Shown here in pieces: positions 52,093 to 63,941 of a DNA stretch of 64,000 nt (positions within the stretch are counted from its first letter, which is position 1; each line of letters starts with the position of its first letter). Location: positions 3,050,501 through 3,114,500 of the forward strand of contig JAGTTD010000006.1 in assembly GCA_018398585.1 (NCBI GenBank), given 5' to 3'. A model generated the notes under the pieces. The model was not told the DNA's origin, did no database searches, and worked only from the letters and a program-made list of their open reading frames with translations. The translations under genes were made by a program, and so were the position numbers. This DNA comes from Simmondsia chinensis (lineage: Eukaryota; Streptophyta; Magnoliopsida; Caryophyllales; Simmondsiaceae).

Positions 52093-53486
52093 CATATGAT
52101 ATTAAGATAAATTATTATTATTAACAATATTGCATATTTTTAGTGTTTAGTAACTTAAGTAAACTATACCTAAAATTTGTAAACATAATATTAATTTATT
52201 CAATTAAAAATGATTAATTTCAAAATTTTAAATTATAACTTTAAAAAAATTAAAAATTGTGATGATTGAATAATAATAATAATAATAAATAATTTTATAT
52301 AAAAAATACAAAAAAAATAAATAGAGCATATGCTTCGAAAAGAAAGACGACAGAAAAGATAGTGCGGGTCCCACATGCCACCAAGCATTATCTTTGTATT
52401 ATCCTCCTCGCCCACATGTGTACTCACTGTATATTTATATATATGTAATATTTGAGTTATCATATTTTAATATTCTAATATTTTTAAAAATAATAAAATA
52501 AACTATAACTTTTTATTGTATTAATAAAAATATTTATATCCAACATGATGACATCATTTTCGGGCAATATAGCTGACATGAAAACTATTTTTTATTAATT
52601 ATACAGTAAAATGACAAAAATAACATTCAATAATGTATATACTGAAAAGTGAAAACATTTGCGTGATAAAATTTTGTAAAACTAATGGTATTACATTGTA
52701 TGTATATAATAAAAATGTGAGGGTATTTAAATGATAAATTCTTAAAACTTAAGATATCTAAATAATAAATTCTCATAAAATTTATATATTTATGAACAAA
52801 CAAAAATGAATTTCATTTTTATTTGAGTAGATAAATGTATGTCTCACCGGATAAGATAGAACCTAAATGCAGCACAATAATGCAGCTTCAATATATTTTT
52901 TTTTTTCTTTTCACTATCAATTATCACCATCATCATCTTGTGTTCAAAAAAAAAATAAATAAATAAATTATCATGGTCTATTTTATATCAATAATTAGAG
53001 ATTTTTAATATGTAAATTAATTTTAAATAATTATATTTATATATTATAATTGATAAATATAAATAAAAAATAATGTGTGCCTGTATAATGATTTATATAC
53101 ACTTAAATTAGAGGAAAATAGTTGTCAAAGTCATATCAGATTTGAGATTAGTTGTGACAATCAACTATATCTGGGATTAACTAAAGAAGTTATTAGTAAA
53201 TCCCGTTTTATAATGATTGTTAATGTCTAAAGGAAGATAAGTTACTCTGTTGAGCTTCCTATTTATACTGTTATAAGCCAAGTTTATGGTGTAGAGAATC
53301 AAGTCAAATCTCATTTTCGGGCCTTATTTTGGTGATTTGAGATGATTGGGGTTTCTTCCTCGCACGCCTATATAAATCCTGTTTAAGGTTTGAGGGAGTG
53401 GTGAAATTAGAAAAAAATTTTGTAAAATTTTTAAGCAGTAAAAATATCCCTACAACTTTGTAGATGTAGGAAATTTAAGCTGAACC
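52093..53486. other. AT-rich spacer with a decayed family B fold-back
   Basis: No gene. Around 52430-52765 TTTTAATATTCTAATATTTT, TGATGACATCATTTTCGGGC and TAAAATGACAAAAATAAC resemble one half of family B. The rest is simple AT-rich sequence. Confidence 0.4.
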
Positions 53487-53502
53487 ACGTAAATCTTGTA
53501 TA

Positions 53503-53750
53503 AAAAAAATAACATTTTCAGTGCCCCAAGGGCTCCCACCTAAGCAGGGTATTGGGGGGTGGATGTATGCAACCTTCCCCCTTCATAATGCTACCCTGAA
53601 GAGAGGCTGTTTTCGAGAACTTCCAACCTAAAGGTTGCAACACGAGAACTTCCCAGGAGGTCACCCATCTTGGTACTACTCTCTCTCAAGCACACTTAAT
53701 TTCGGAGTTTTAATGGGATCCGGTGTTTGCGTGTTGGTACTCTCTTAGAT
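53503..53750 (-). mobile_element. 5S-rRNA-headed SINE, full length (copy m)
   Basis: The target duplication ACGTAAATCTTGTATA / ACATAAATCTTGTATA (16 bp, one mismatch) lies at 53487-53502 and 53751-53766. The minus strand reads 5S head (CACCGGATCCCATTA, GAGTAGTACCAAGATGGG, CTCGTGTTGCAACC), then CTCGAAAACAGCCTCTC, GGGGGAAGGTTGC and GGGAGCCCTTGGGGCACTG, then a T-rich tail. It keeps the longest 5S 3' end (CGTGTTGCA). Confidence 0.93.
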
Positions 53751-53766
53751 ACATAAATCTTGTATA

Positions 53767-54171
53767 TTTATCTTTATTTTCTCGTTGAATCTATCGTTGT
53801 ACTTTATATCAAATGCGATTTAAAGAAGATAATTATTTGGTCACCTACTACAATCCACTTCCATGGCAATTATTATTTCTATAAGTATAAATATAAATAT
53901 AAAAAATAAGAAAAGCAAGAATATACGTAATTGGACCAGTTTTAGATTATAGATTAAGCATCACCTTAACTAACTTTCAATAATTTGCATTTACAAAATA
54001 GTATTTTATTTAGCAAATTGATTAAATTTATGTAACCAATAATTATGTTATAAAATAATGTTAGATAAGGGTAAAAAAGTTAATGTGATATAATATCAAA
54101 ATAATGTTAATTAATTAGTTTTTAATAGATTAATAATTTTATACTATATATTTATTGTATTGGTTATATTA
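53767..54171. other. AT-rich spacer
   Basis: Nothing recognisable was seen. Confidence 0.4.
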
Positions 54172-54555
54172 TGATGCAGCGCGTAAGTGAAAAATTAGGG
54201 AAACAGAAATGATTCAATAGTCTTCCATTTGATTTTATTATGAAGTAATAAAACAAGGTAAAAATCAAGCTCAATTTCTTACAACCCGAGAAAGAGAAAA
54301 AAAAACTCTAAATATTTAAAAATAAAATCTGAATTGACTGATCTAAACCCCTAGATTTCCTCTAACTTAAATAGAGGAGCTATTTGACTAAGACTAAAAT
54401 ACTAAGAGATAATTATAAAAATTACAAATAAATAAAACTAATCCTACTTAAACTCAAATTCCCATCTATCGCATCTCGTCTTCGTATCTGCAAGCCCTGT
54501 ACCCGCCAACTCTCATACCCGCCAATCATGCCGTGCTGCTTAACGGGCTGCATCA
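54172..54555. repeat. Solo LTR, 384 bp
   Basis: TGATGCAGCGCG ... GGGCTGCATCA gives TG...CA ends with an inverted repeat. The 5-bp target duplication TATTA is perfect (54167-54171 and 54556-54560). CTATTTAAG on the minus strand may be the TATA box, which would make minus the sense strand. It is loosely related to 3652-3933. Confidence 0.8.
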
Positions 54556-54560
54556 TATTA

Positions 54561-55806
54561 ATTTAAAAGAAATTATTACTTAAGGTAGTCTATGTTTGAC
54601 TATTTATCATATAGATCGTCTGTCTCTAATATATATAATAAGATATCAGAGGTTTGAATATTTATCCCATAAATATCATTTGTTGAATTTTATTTTCCTA
54701 AATTTATACATAAAATGCTAATGTAATATATGGTTACAAAAATATATATATAAGTTATTCCAATATTTTAATAAAAAATTTAATGAATTACAACAAAATC
54801 GTTGAATTTTTGTACAAACTACCTACATGTAGTGAAATCAGGTGTTGTATTATCATTTTTTTGATAAAAAATATCAAATTCTAATGAATATACTTATACA
54901 TTGTCTAATACATGTTTTATATTAATATTTTCAACAAAAATCTACTGAATTCTGGCTTGATTGAGAAAATATCAAAGAGATCTAAGTAATAACATTTTTA
55001 AACATCAAAATATCAAATTATATATTTTAAAATACAAAGACACGCCAGACTTATATATTATTAATAAAACTATCTAAGTGATAATTTTTCTAAATTAAAT
55101 ATGTTATTGCAACTAGCTACGTGGAACGTGACATGATTTCCCATCATGAAATGAACCTAATTATAAAATTATTTTAAACAAAAATGGATTGTGACGTCAA
55201 ATGTGATGCAATCTGATTTTTAATTTATTATTATTGACTTAATGTAATTGGATGAAAGAAATTAGCATTTTTATTTTTTGAAATTAATTTTTTAAGTTTT
55301 TGTCACAAAAATATATTTCTTAAATCCCGCTAAAAAAATCCATTATTTTTGTAAAATTATTTGAAAATAATTAAGTTTTTAAGATAAAGTATATAACTTT
55401 GGATAAAGATATCGAGCATACTGACGAGTAAGCATCTGAATGTTAAAACAACTATTAACATTATACCTCATGCTATAGTTTTAAAATAGAGGACAAAAAT
55501 AATGGCACTCGGATAATTTCTTTTATTTGGATGAAAAATTGTTTTAGTATCTATTTTATTGTTTCTCTATATAACATCGTAACAAACGCAAACAAGCAAA
55601 ATATTTTCCTCCATGGAGGAAAAAAAACTTTTTCTGTGTCAATTTTACTTTATATGCTTCATTTCAGTCTCAACTTGACCAAGTATGAACTCAATACAAA
55701 TTTACCGAATAGAAAAAATTCTTTAGTTAGAAATATATATTTTTTAAAAAGATTCAATTAAAAATATTTTAAAAAATTAATATAAAATATACTTTCAATA
55801 AAATAA
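54561..55806. other. AT-rich spacer
   Basis: No gene. At 55505-55770 GATGAAAAATTGTTTTAGTA and CAAAATATTTTCCTCCATGG belong to the MITE family nested at 44818-45426. Confidence 0.4.
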
Positions 55807-56488
55807 AGGATAAAATATAGTGAGACCCCCTAAACTTTGTAATAAATCATAACATGCCCCTTGCACTTTTAATTTTGAAAAATAGGCCCCCTGAATTTTG
55901 TAATTAAACACGACACACCCCCTGCACTTTCAATTTTAAAAAATAACCTTCCAAACTTTGCAAACTAACACAACACACTCCCTGCACTTTTAATTTTATA
56001 AAATAGACCATGAACTTTGTTATTGATCACAACTCACCTCCAGAACTTTGTTACTAAAAATAACACCACCACTTAGACATTTATAAATTTCAAAATAAAA
56101 AAGTTCATACTTTATTCAAAAAAATATCTTTCATAATTTATTCAAAATTTTAATTTCATACTTTTTTATTTTAAAATTTATAAATGTCTAAGTGGTGTGT
56201 TATATTTAGTAACAAAGTTCGGGGGATGAGTTGCAAGTAATAACAAAGTTTTTTTATTTTTTGAACACTAGTAATAACAAAGTTCAGGGGCTATTTTATA
56301 AAATTAAAAGTGCAGGGGGGCATTTTGTTAATTTTCAAAGTTTGGGGGACTATTTTTTAAAATTAAAAGTGAATGGAGTGTGTTGTATTTAATTGTAAAG
56401 TTTAGGGGACTATTTTTTAAAATTAAAAGTGTAAAAAATATATTATAATTAATTTTAAAATTCAGAGAATCTTAATATATTTTATCCT
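55807..56488. mobile_element. 682-bp fold-back element with tandem repeats in its arms
   Basis: The ends AGGATAAAATATA and TATATTTTATCCT are inverted. Each arm holds several diverged units of about 55 bp containing CCCCCTGCACTTTTAATTTT or its complement (AAAATTAAAAGTGCAGGGGG). The centre pairs CCACTTAGACATTTATAAAT with ATTTATAAATGTCTAAGTGG. It is non-coding. Confidence 0.82.
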
Positions 56489-56841
56489 AAAATAAATAGA
56501 GCCTTATATAGTACAAATTAAATAGAAAAAATCCACTATAAATCATTCTTGAAATGACTAGTAGAGATAAAGCATGAATGTAGATGGATTATCATCCAAA
56601 TTCAAATCCACTTCTTCTTGCCTCATCCATTCATTCATATATTCTTTACATGTCATCCCAATTTTGATTTGATAAGCATTATTAAACGAGTAACGTCATT
56701 GTCATGACAAAAAAATTTAATATTATAGTAAATTTTATGAAAAATAATAAGTATCATGCACTAAAGTCACGTTATTTCTTTGATAATAAAAATTGTTTCT
56801 CTAGCAATAATAATACCCATAAACTTTGTACTTAATAAATT

Positions 56842-57346
56842 GAGTTATTTATATTTTAGTATCCTGATATTTTTAAAAATAATAAAAACAACCATGACCA
56901 TTTTAAATTAATAAAACGGCCTCTAAGTTGTTGCCGCATTAATAAAAAGGTCATTCTCCGGCATGATGAAGTTAATTTCGTTGACAAAGCTAATATGATA
57001 GTTTCTTTTTTTATTAATACTACGCTAAAATGACAAAATGATCCTTCATTACTTTATTCTGACTTTATAAATATAAAATTCGATATGTTGTATTATGTAG
57101 AAACATTTATTTTCGCTTTATTTTTGAAAAATATGGTATTGAAGGGTATTTTTGTCATTTGATTGTAGTCTTAATAAAAAATAATTGTCATGTTATCTCT
57201 GTCAATAGAAAATGACATTATCATATCGGAGATGTGCCTTTTTATTAATAAGATAAAACCTTAGGGATCTTTTTATTAATTCAAAAAAGTTAGAGTTTTT
57301 TTTATCATTCCAAAAAACATCAAGGTATTATAATGTAAATAATTCT
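56842..57346. mobile_element. Fold-back element, family B copy 2
   Basis: GTTATTTATATTTTAGTATC at the left and TATTATAATGTAAATAATTC at the right are diverged inverted ends. AAAAAGGTCATTCTCCGGCA and TCGGAGATGTGCCTTTTTAT pair inside. It is collinear with 36391-36920. Confidence 0.7.
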
Positions 57347-57392
57347 AATAAATTTTAATAAAATATAATAAATATGCTAATTTGTTTACATC

Positions 57393-57713
57393 CATGGGTT
57401 TATATATAAGCTGAGGCAAGCCTATCGTATGCTTGTTTAGTTAAATTTGATATATTTAGGCTCGTTTAGATTCAATTTATGCTCGGTTGAGCTTAAAATT
57501 GGATCATTTATGCACGAATTTGACTTAATTAGTGCATATTTATATTAATAAAATGTATCAAGATTGACCGATTTAGACTTGTAGGCTCATAAGCTGGAGC
57601 ATCACTAGGCAAGGGTTCAACTCTTTCCAAATGAGCTATCTCAGTTGGCTCGAGCTTGAAAAGAACAAGCTCGTGAGGGCTCATGCCAGTTTGGCTCATT
57701 TACATCCATAAAT
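57393..57713. mobile_element. GAGCTC-rich hAT-like MITE, short
   Basis: AGCTGAGGCAAGCC, GGCTCGAGCTTG, AACAAGCTCGTGAGGGCTC and the end GGCTCATTTACATCC fit the family. The sequence TTACATCCAT occurs at both borders, so the duplication cannot be separated from the terminus. Confidence 0.5.
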
Positions 57714-58980
57714 ATACATGTAACTGAGGATGAAGCTGATTTTAGTTCGGATTCCAAACAAAGTCCAAATAAATAATCGATATATACACCCCATTATTAC
57801 CCCTAATAACAACTCCTTTTGAAATATTAATAAAGTAAAAAGAGATATAATTTTATCGATTTAACTTTTTTTTATGGTGTTACCCATAATGACAATCTTA
57901 ACAAGCATAACACATAGTAAAAAATAAAGTACAAGTCGATAGTTTACGAGTTGAAGTAAGAAATTCACAAAATACCAAATATAGATACATAATTTCATTA
58001 TAATTGTAATTAAAAAAAATGCATATCGTACCATATTATTATCAATAAATACCATTTTAATTCATTAACCCTCTCACTTTTGAAAAGTAAAATGATCTTT
58101 AAATGTTGATTGGAGGCAAAGTGATAGATTTTTTTTTAAGTAAGGGTTTAAGTGAATGATTTTCTTTGTAAGAAAAATTTTATATTATAAAAGCAAAAGG
58201 ATAGAAATTTTTTTACAATTTACTCTTACAAAATACCAATACTTATTCTAAAGGGTTTTTTTTTTATATACTAAAAATGACCTAAATTTTAATTGCAGTT
58301 TTAAAAAATTACCTAAATTTTTTTATTTTTCAAAGTCATGCTTAAGTTTTCTAAATTTTTTAAAAGTCAAACCTTAATATAGCGCCATTAATATCCATTA
58401 GTTTTGTTGACATAACATTTAAAAAAATAAAATTTTAAAATATTAAAACTATCTTTTAAATATTTATAAACATTAGATATTTAAAACATATATTTTAAAA
58501 TTTTTCTAACAGTAAATTTGAATTTTTAAAAATTATTCTTTTTTTCAAAATTTACGTCAATAAAAACTAACGAATATTGACAACTTACCAAAAAAAAAAA
58601 AAAAAAAAAGAAACGAATATTGACAGTGTTAACATTAAAGTATGACATTAAAAAAAATTAAAAAAATTAGATATAATATAACTTCAACAAATCAAAAAAC
58701 CTAGATAATTTTTGAAATCGTATATAAAATTTAGATAATTTTTCATAACTTGCACATCATGCCGTTTAAAATGGCGTGCATAAAAATTGTAAAGTAAAAT
58801 ATATTATTTTGCTAAAATTTTTTTACTGGCATGTCATATTTTTATTTTATTTTATTTTAAAATGATGACATATTACTAAATTAATGAAATATAATAGCTA
58901 CATTTCAGCCGTCTTATTAGTGCCTCCTCATCCCATCGATTATGACAAGATTTATTATTATTTATTTATTAGAAACCCCT
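57714..58980. other. AT-rich spacer upstream of the MYB gene
   Basis: No gene. It contains A and T homopolymers (for example around 58590-58609) and no recognised element. Confidence 0.4.
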
Positions 58981-59017
58981 CCACATGAAAAGATCGGATA
59001 AACCGACCATTTACTGC

Positions 59018-59023
59018 CACGTG
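59018..59023. promoter_or_regulatory. G-box (CACGTG) upstream of the MYB gene
   Basis: TGCCACGTGTCACC contains a G-box with an ABRE-like core about 300 bp before the start codon. Such sites bind bZIP and bHLH factors and often confer light or abscisic acid response. Use in this gene is inferred. An AT-rich block with TATAAATAA near 59134 may hold the TATA box, and a GATTAGATTAGA/GATAGATA simple repeat lies at 59222-59251. Confidence 0.4.
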
Positions 59024-59320
59024 TCACCAAAATAGCAGCATACAATTGCCTCCGTATCTGTCATTAACTTCCCCTTATCTCACAGCCGGTGTACGTTATC
59101 ATTTCCCTCCTTTTTTTAGAAAATTTAAAAACTATAAATAATAAATAAATAATAAATAAAAATAAAAATAAAATAATATCCCACTCTGTACGGCTCCCCA
59201 ACAAACGCATAAATTAAAGATCAGATTAGATTAGATTAGATAGATAGATAGATTCCTTCTCCATCAAGCCTCCCATTCCTCTCTCTATCTCCCTCTCTCT
59301 CTAGATTTCTTCGGCGGAAA

Positions 59321-61237
59321 ATGACGACGACGGCGATCGGCGGCGAGAACTCTGGTGGTGCCGAAGAGATTATGCTGTTCGGTGTGCGTGTGGTGGTTGA
59401 TTCAATGAGGAAGAGTGTTTCTCTCAACGATCTCTCGCAGTATGAGCATCGTACGGATTGTGCTAATGTTAATCTTGGTAGGGATAAGGAGGATGCCGGT
59501 GGTGGCGGTTACGCTTCTGCCGATGAGGCGGTTCACCGATCGTCATCTCCGATCGGTGCCAATCGCGTGAGGAAACGGGGTGAGAATGAAAAATCGTAGA
59601 AATTGATGATAAAAAGAGTGAATATCGTAGAAAATTTTGTAACTTTCAATATCGTAGAAAAATCTAGAGCGATTAATGATGATTTATGAAGAAATTAGTG
59701 GTTAAAAGAGTGAATATCGTAGAAAAATATCATGAGTTTTGATTTTATTAAATTAAGTTCTTAACTGTTAGATTTTCATAAATTAGATCGTTTATTGTAA
59801 ATTTTTTAATTCATTACTCAAATTGACTTTCAAATATTTTCATCAAATTAAATTGATGATAAAACAGTGAATATCATAGAAAAATCTCGTAAGTTTCGAA
59901 TTTGTAAAACTGATTTATAAATAGTTAGATTTGCGTCAATTAGATAGTTTTGTATCATATTATGTGACTCTTTCAAATATTTTGATTGAAGGATGAAATC
60001 TATTAACGGCAATTAATGAAGAAATTGATGAGAAAAGGGGGAATATTGTAGAAAAATCTTATGAGTTTCGATTATATTAAACTAGATTTCTAAACTGTTA
60101 GTTTTACATCAATTAAATCATTTGTTATAGCTTTTTTACTCAATTGACTTTTGAATATTTGCATCTAGTTCGATTAAATTAATGATAAAAGAGTGCAGCA
60201 ATTAATGATAAAGATTAAATATTGTAAGTTTTGATTTTAAATTTCTAAACTATTAGTTTTACATTAATTAGATCATTTGTTATAAACTTTCCTCTACATT
60301 ACTCAATAAACTTCAAAATATTTTAATTGTTGGAAGTTTAAAAAACGACATTGAATTTAAGGAAGTATACTTAACAACATTCGAAATTTTGGAAATTACT
60401 TCGATTACAAGAAAGAGATTTATTATTGTCATAGAAAAAATTGTGATTAACAGAGCAATAATGTGATTAGTCAAAATTATTTTGAAAATAATCATTTCTT
60501 TTGATAATAATATTATATATATGTAATTGTTCGAAACTCTGAAAGGCTAAATGCAGAAATTGGATACGAATATTGATTGATAATCGTGTGTTTTTGTTGT
60601 TGGTTGTGATTTTTGTTGATGTGATTGGTGTTGTGATAGGGATTCCGTGGACGGAGGAAGAGCACAAGTTGTTCCTATTGGGATTGCAAAAGGTAGGAAA
60701 AGGAGATTGGCGAGGTATCTCTAGAAACTTCGTCAAGACTCGGACGCCTACGCAAGTGGCTAGCCACGCCCAAAAATACTTTCTTCGTCGGAGCAATTTT
60801 AACCGCCGCCGGCGTAGATCTAGTCTCTTCGACATCACCACGGATTCGGTAAATTCTGATTTCCTTTTCGAAATCAAACGAACAATAGATTTTCAACTAA
60901 TCTAAGAGACGTTTTAGGAAAAGAAACAGTTTTTATTCTCTATTATTAATTTTTCTTCTTATTTCTAATCGGAAAATATATTAATTGATCTCCATTTTTC
61001 AAAGATTGGAAGCTATAGCCTTAAGTACTACCTGTAAATTCGAAAATATGATAATCCGATATGAATTAAATCAAAGTAGCTAATATGACCGGTTTGAGTA
61101 GATTTACTTGACAAAAATTTAACTATTAATTCGGTTATGAATACTGCTGTAGGATACATAATTTTAAAGTTTAAACTATCTACTCATAGTGCTCTGCGAC
61201 AAAGGTGTGAGAGAGTGAGATAAAAACAAGGTGAAGT

Positions 61238-61268
<31 letters not shown>

Positions 61269-62147
61269 AAGAAGGAAGCCAAGGAAAACACATAGAGGAA
61301 AATTATGAAAATCGGTCCAAACTATTTCCCAATTTTCCAAAAATAGGAAAATAATTTTCCAATTTTTTAAAATTAGAAGACTGGGTTTTTGACCATATTT
61401 TCAGTTTTTAGGAAAAATAGTTCAAAAAAATTAAAAATTTCTCTATTTCTAGTCAACTGTATAACCTTCTATGATGAAATCAATTCAACTCATTAAACTC
61501 CCTTACGAGATTGAACTTAAGTAAATCTTTTCTCCTTTGAATATGAAACGATATTGGATAGTCGGTTAGTTGGATTAGTATCCCACGCTTTTTAGCGGAT
61601 ACATTCCGGGAGTTGTTATTGCCACGGCTAAAATTATTATTCTCAAACATTGGAAATAACTATAAAAATGCTATACTATGAACGTTGTTGATCCGGATAA
61701 TCAATTGTTCTTCACAGATTTGACATTGTTGAATTATATCTGATCCTATAGGTTGCCGCGACAACTCCAACAATCAATCATCAAATCAACAAAGAAAACG
61801 CCGTCTCCCAATCGCCACCCCTACGGGGGCCAACACCCGCAAATCTTGAGATCTCGAGTCTCAGATTTCCGGCAACAATTCCGGTCTATCCATTGACTGT
61901 CAGCGAGAATAACGAAGGAATAGAAAGTAACAATGCTCAGTACCCTGAGAACAAGCTCATGCCTACGGTACCAACAATGGTAGATTTCAATCTGAATCAA
62001 AAATCGATATCCACAGATCCATCTCCATTGTCTCTTAAGCTCTCACTGTCGTTATCTACGGACCAGAGCAGCTCATCAAGGCTTTCGGCTTTCCAGGTTA
62101 TGCCTAGTTTCAATAACGGAGATAGTATAATCAGTAGCGTGGCATAA
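59321..62147 (+). CDS. Single-repeat MYB transcription factor, SHAQKYF class
   Basis: Exons 59321-59579, 60640-60848 and 61752-62147 (stop TAA) join in frame to 287 residues with GT-AG introns. Exon 1 has [15 protein letters not shown] (LFGV at 19-22), SLNDLSQYE and GYASADEA (63-70). Exon 2 holds the single MYB/SANT repeat from PWTEEEH (89-95) to SHAQKYF (128-134), then a basic [11 protein letters not shown]. Exon 3 is Ser/Pro/Asn-rich and carries [10 protein letters not shown] (249-258), an LxLxL EAR-type repression motif. There is no N-terminal zinc knuckle, unlike the KUA1/MYBH branch. The layout is that of the Arabidopsis At1g74840/At1g19000/MYBD group and of proteins usually annotated as MYB1R1. 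It probably binds I-box/TATCC-type promoter elements in the nucleus. All signatures are intact. Confidence 0.93.
59590..60320 (+). repeat. Degenerate tandem repeat filling MYB intron 1
   Basis: Units begin near 59705, 59860, 60030 and 60185 with AGAGTGAATATCGTAGAAAA or a variant. They continue with GAGTTTCGATT, an AACTGTTAG motif, CAATTAGATCATTTGTTAT and ACTCAATTGACTTTCAAATA. The period is about 155-175 bp, with heavy divergence. Confidence 0.65.
61240..61268 (+). repeat. 29-G homopolymer in MYB intron 2
   Basis: An uninterrupted run of G follows GGTGAAGTGA. Intron 2 (60849-61751) is otherwise AT-rich, with a MITE-like self-complementary stretch at about 61310-61440. Confidence 0.9.
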
Positions 62148-62503
62148 ACTGGATCATCATATAATAAAATCTATTATATGATATGATTATGTTATTAATG
62201 GGAAATTATTGCTTGGATTAGGTGGGTTTATTGCTCCTTAATTACATTATTATTAATATTAATATTTTTGGAGAGGTTGGGGTTATTATGCGAATTAAAT
62301 TGATGTAATGGGTTATAAAACTTATTAATATTATATAATGTACAGACTGTAAAATGGTCATGTTTCCTCCTTGTAGTCTACTTTCTTCTACCTACTATAT
62401 TATTATCTTGATTTTTTTTTTTATTTTTATTTTTGGGAACAACTACGACCAACAAGGATGGGGATCGATAGATTAAAAGATCACGTGATAGGGTTTATTT
62501 ATG
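62148..62503. other. 3' flank of the MYB gene
   Basis: AT-rich; it probably contains the 3' UTR and polyadenylation site. No further gene was seen. Confidence 0.45.
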
Positions 62504-62738
62504 AGGCAGTAATGTATTGGATTCTATTAGAACTATGAAGTTAAGTGTACTTGGACAAGAGTAGTACTACAATGTGTAACCTCCTGATAAGTTCTCGTAT
62601 TATTAACCCTATAAGGTTGGGGGTTCTCGGAAACAGTCTCTCGGTAGAGTTACACCCTGAATGGGTAAGGCTGCATACATCCACTTCCCCCACACTCCGC
62701 TTAGACGGGAGCCCTTGAGGCACTGAGTTTGTTGTTGT
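62504..62738 (+). mobile_element. 5S-rRNA-headed SINE, nearly full length
   Basis: GGATTCTATTAGAACTATGA, AAGTTAAGTGTACTTGGAC and AAGAGTAGTACTAC are a decayed 5S head. GGTTCTCGGAAACAGTCTC, GGGTAAGGCTGCATACATCC, GACGGGAGCCCTTGAGGCAC and a TTTGTTGTTGT tail follow. The start is uncertain and no target duplication was found. Confidence 0.85.
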
Positions 62739-62829
62739 ATCAAAGTCAGGCTTGTCAGTCTCAAAGATTTATTTAGGCTGAATAGTTGGATTCAAATTTA
62801 GGAAACTGACGTTTTTGAGACTCTAGATC

Positions 62830-63125
62830 TATGAGTTTGTTTGTTTTGGTGAAAAACTATTTCTATCTCGTTTGTATCTCACACTTATTAGTATCTTTTT
62901 ATATGACCTCATTGCAATGAATACTAGTTTGAAAAATGTTTTTTCTCGACTGAGTTGAAATCGGAATCTCATATCGTATGTGATATGTCCCATTTCAACA
63001 TTAACTTGACAAAGCATGAATCCACTTTAAGTTTATTAAAACGAAGATATTTTCTTTAAACAGAAAAATATTTAAAAATAAAAACTTGTATAAAAAATAT
63101 TTTTGTATGAACCAAATGGCGTGAT
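62830..63125. mobile_element. MITE-like element, GTTTGTTTTGGTGAAAA family
   Basis: GTTTGTTTTGGTGAAAAAC at the left and GTATGAACCAAATGGCG at the right are partly complementary, with CAACATTAACTTGACAAAGC shared with 55660-55690. It is non-coding. Confidence 0.45.
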
Positions 63126-63299
63126 CGTACCCAATTGAGTTGCATCCATGTGAAGAAGATTAATCAAATCAAAGTACTCAAGTCATAATGGAGAGAGATA
63201 AAAAATTGGTATTTGCTTACAGAATATGCCCTGTGTTTTAAACCAAGCCTTAATCTTATATTATAATGTTACTTTTATATTTTACGCAAAATAATTATT

Positions 63300-63500
63300 T
63301 TCAAGCATATACTTTTGTTAAATTTCACCGGACTTAAACAGAGTTGGTATACATAAGATCTACATATAAGCTCAAGTGGGGTTTCATTTTAAAACCAATC
63401 GACATTAGATGGAGTAATTTATTAGGCTTATAAGATGATCTCGTCTCTCTCAACTTCAATATAGGATTCCACAAGACTCACATGGAAAATATTCGATAAC
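63300..63500. repeat. LTR-like dispersed repeat
   Basis: AAATTTCACCGGACTTAAAC, GATCTACATATAAGCTCAAG and TGGAGTAATTTATTAGGC resemble 22506-22690 and, more weakly, 14690-14880. Borders are unclear. Confidence 0.4.
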
Positions 63501-63719
63501 TTTTGATAAGAGAATTTTACTGGGAGAATGTTGATAAGAAAAGGGGTTGAATATGGGACACATGATGAGTAGTGGTGGGAGCCATATTGATATGGTGTTG
63601 AATGTGAACCTTTACTTGCTGCCCACACCAATTTCACGTGTATTATACTAAAATTTATTTGTCCATTTATGTGTTTGCTTTACATTATTAAATATTATCA
63701 AATTCTCAAAAGCAACCCT

Positions 63720-63925
63720 GCTATTTTAAATCGATTACGGCTCGTGGTTGATATGTAAACGAATCAAACGTTTGATGAACTGTTTGTGTTTCAAATCGAT
63801 TCAGGCTTGTTCTTGTTAGTTATTGGGGCTTTGATAGCTTATTGAGTTGAGTTCGAGTAGGCTCAATCAGCTTAACAAGCCAAGCTCAAGCAACAAAGTG
63901 CTAGGCTCATTAAGGGTTCGTTGAT
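63720..63925. mobile_element. GAGCTC-rich MITE, partial
   Basis: GGCTCGTGGTTGATATGTAA, GTTGAGTTCGAGTAGGCTC and GCCAAGCTCAAGC fit the GAGCTC-rich family. Ends are not preserved. Confidence 0.4.
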
Positions 63926-63941
63926 AGTTGATAAAAAAAAC

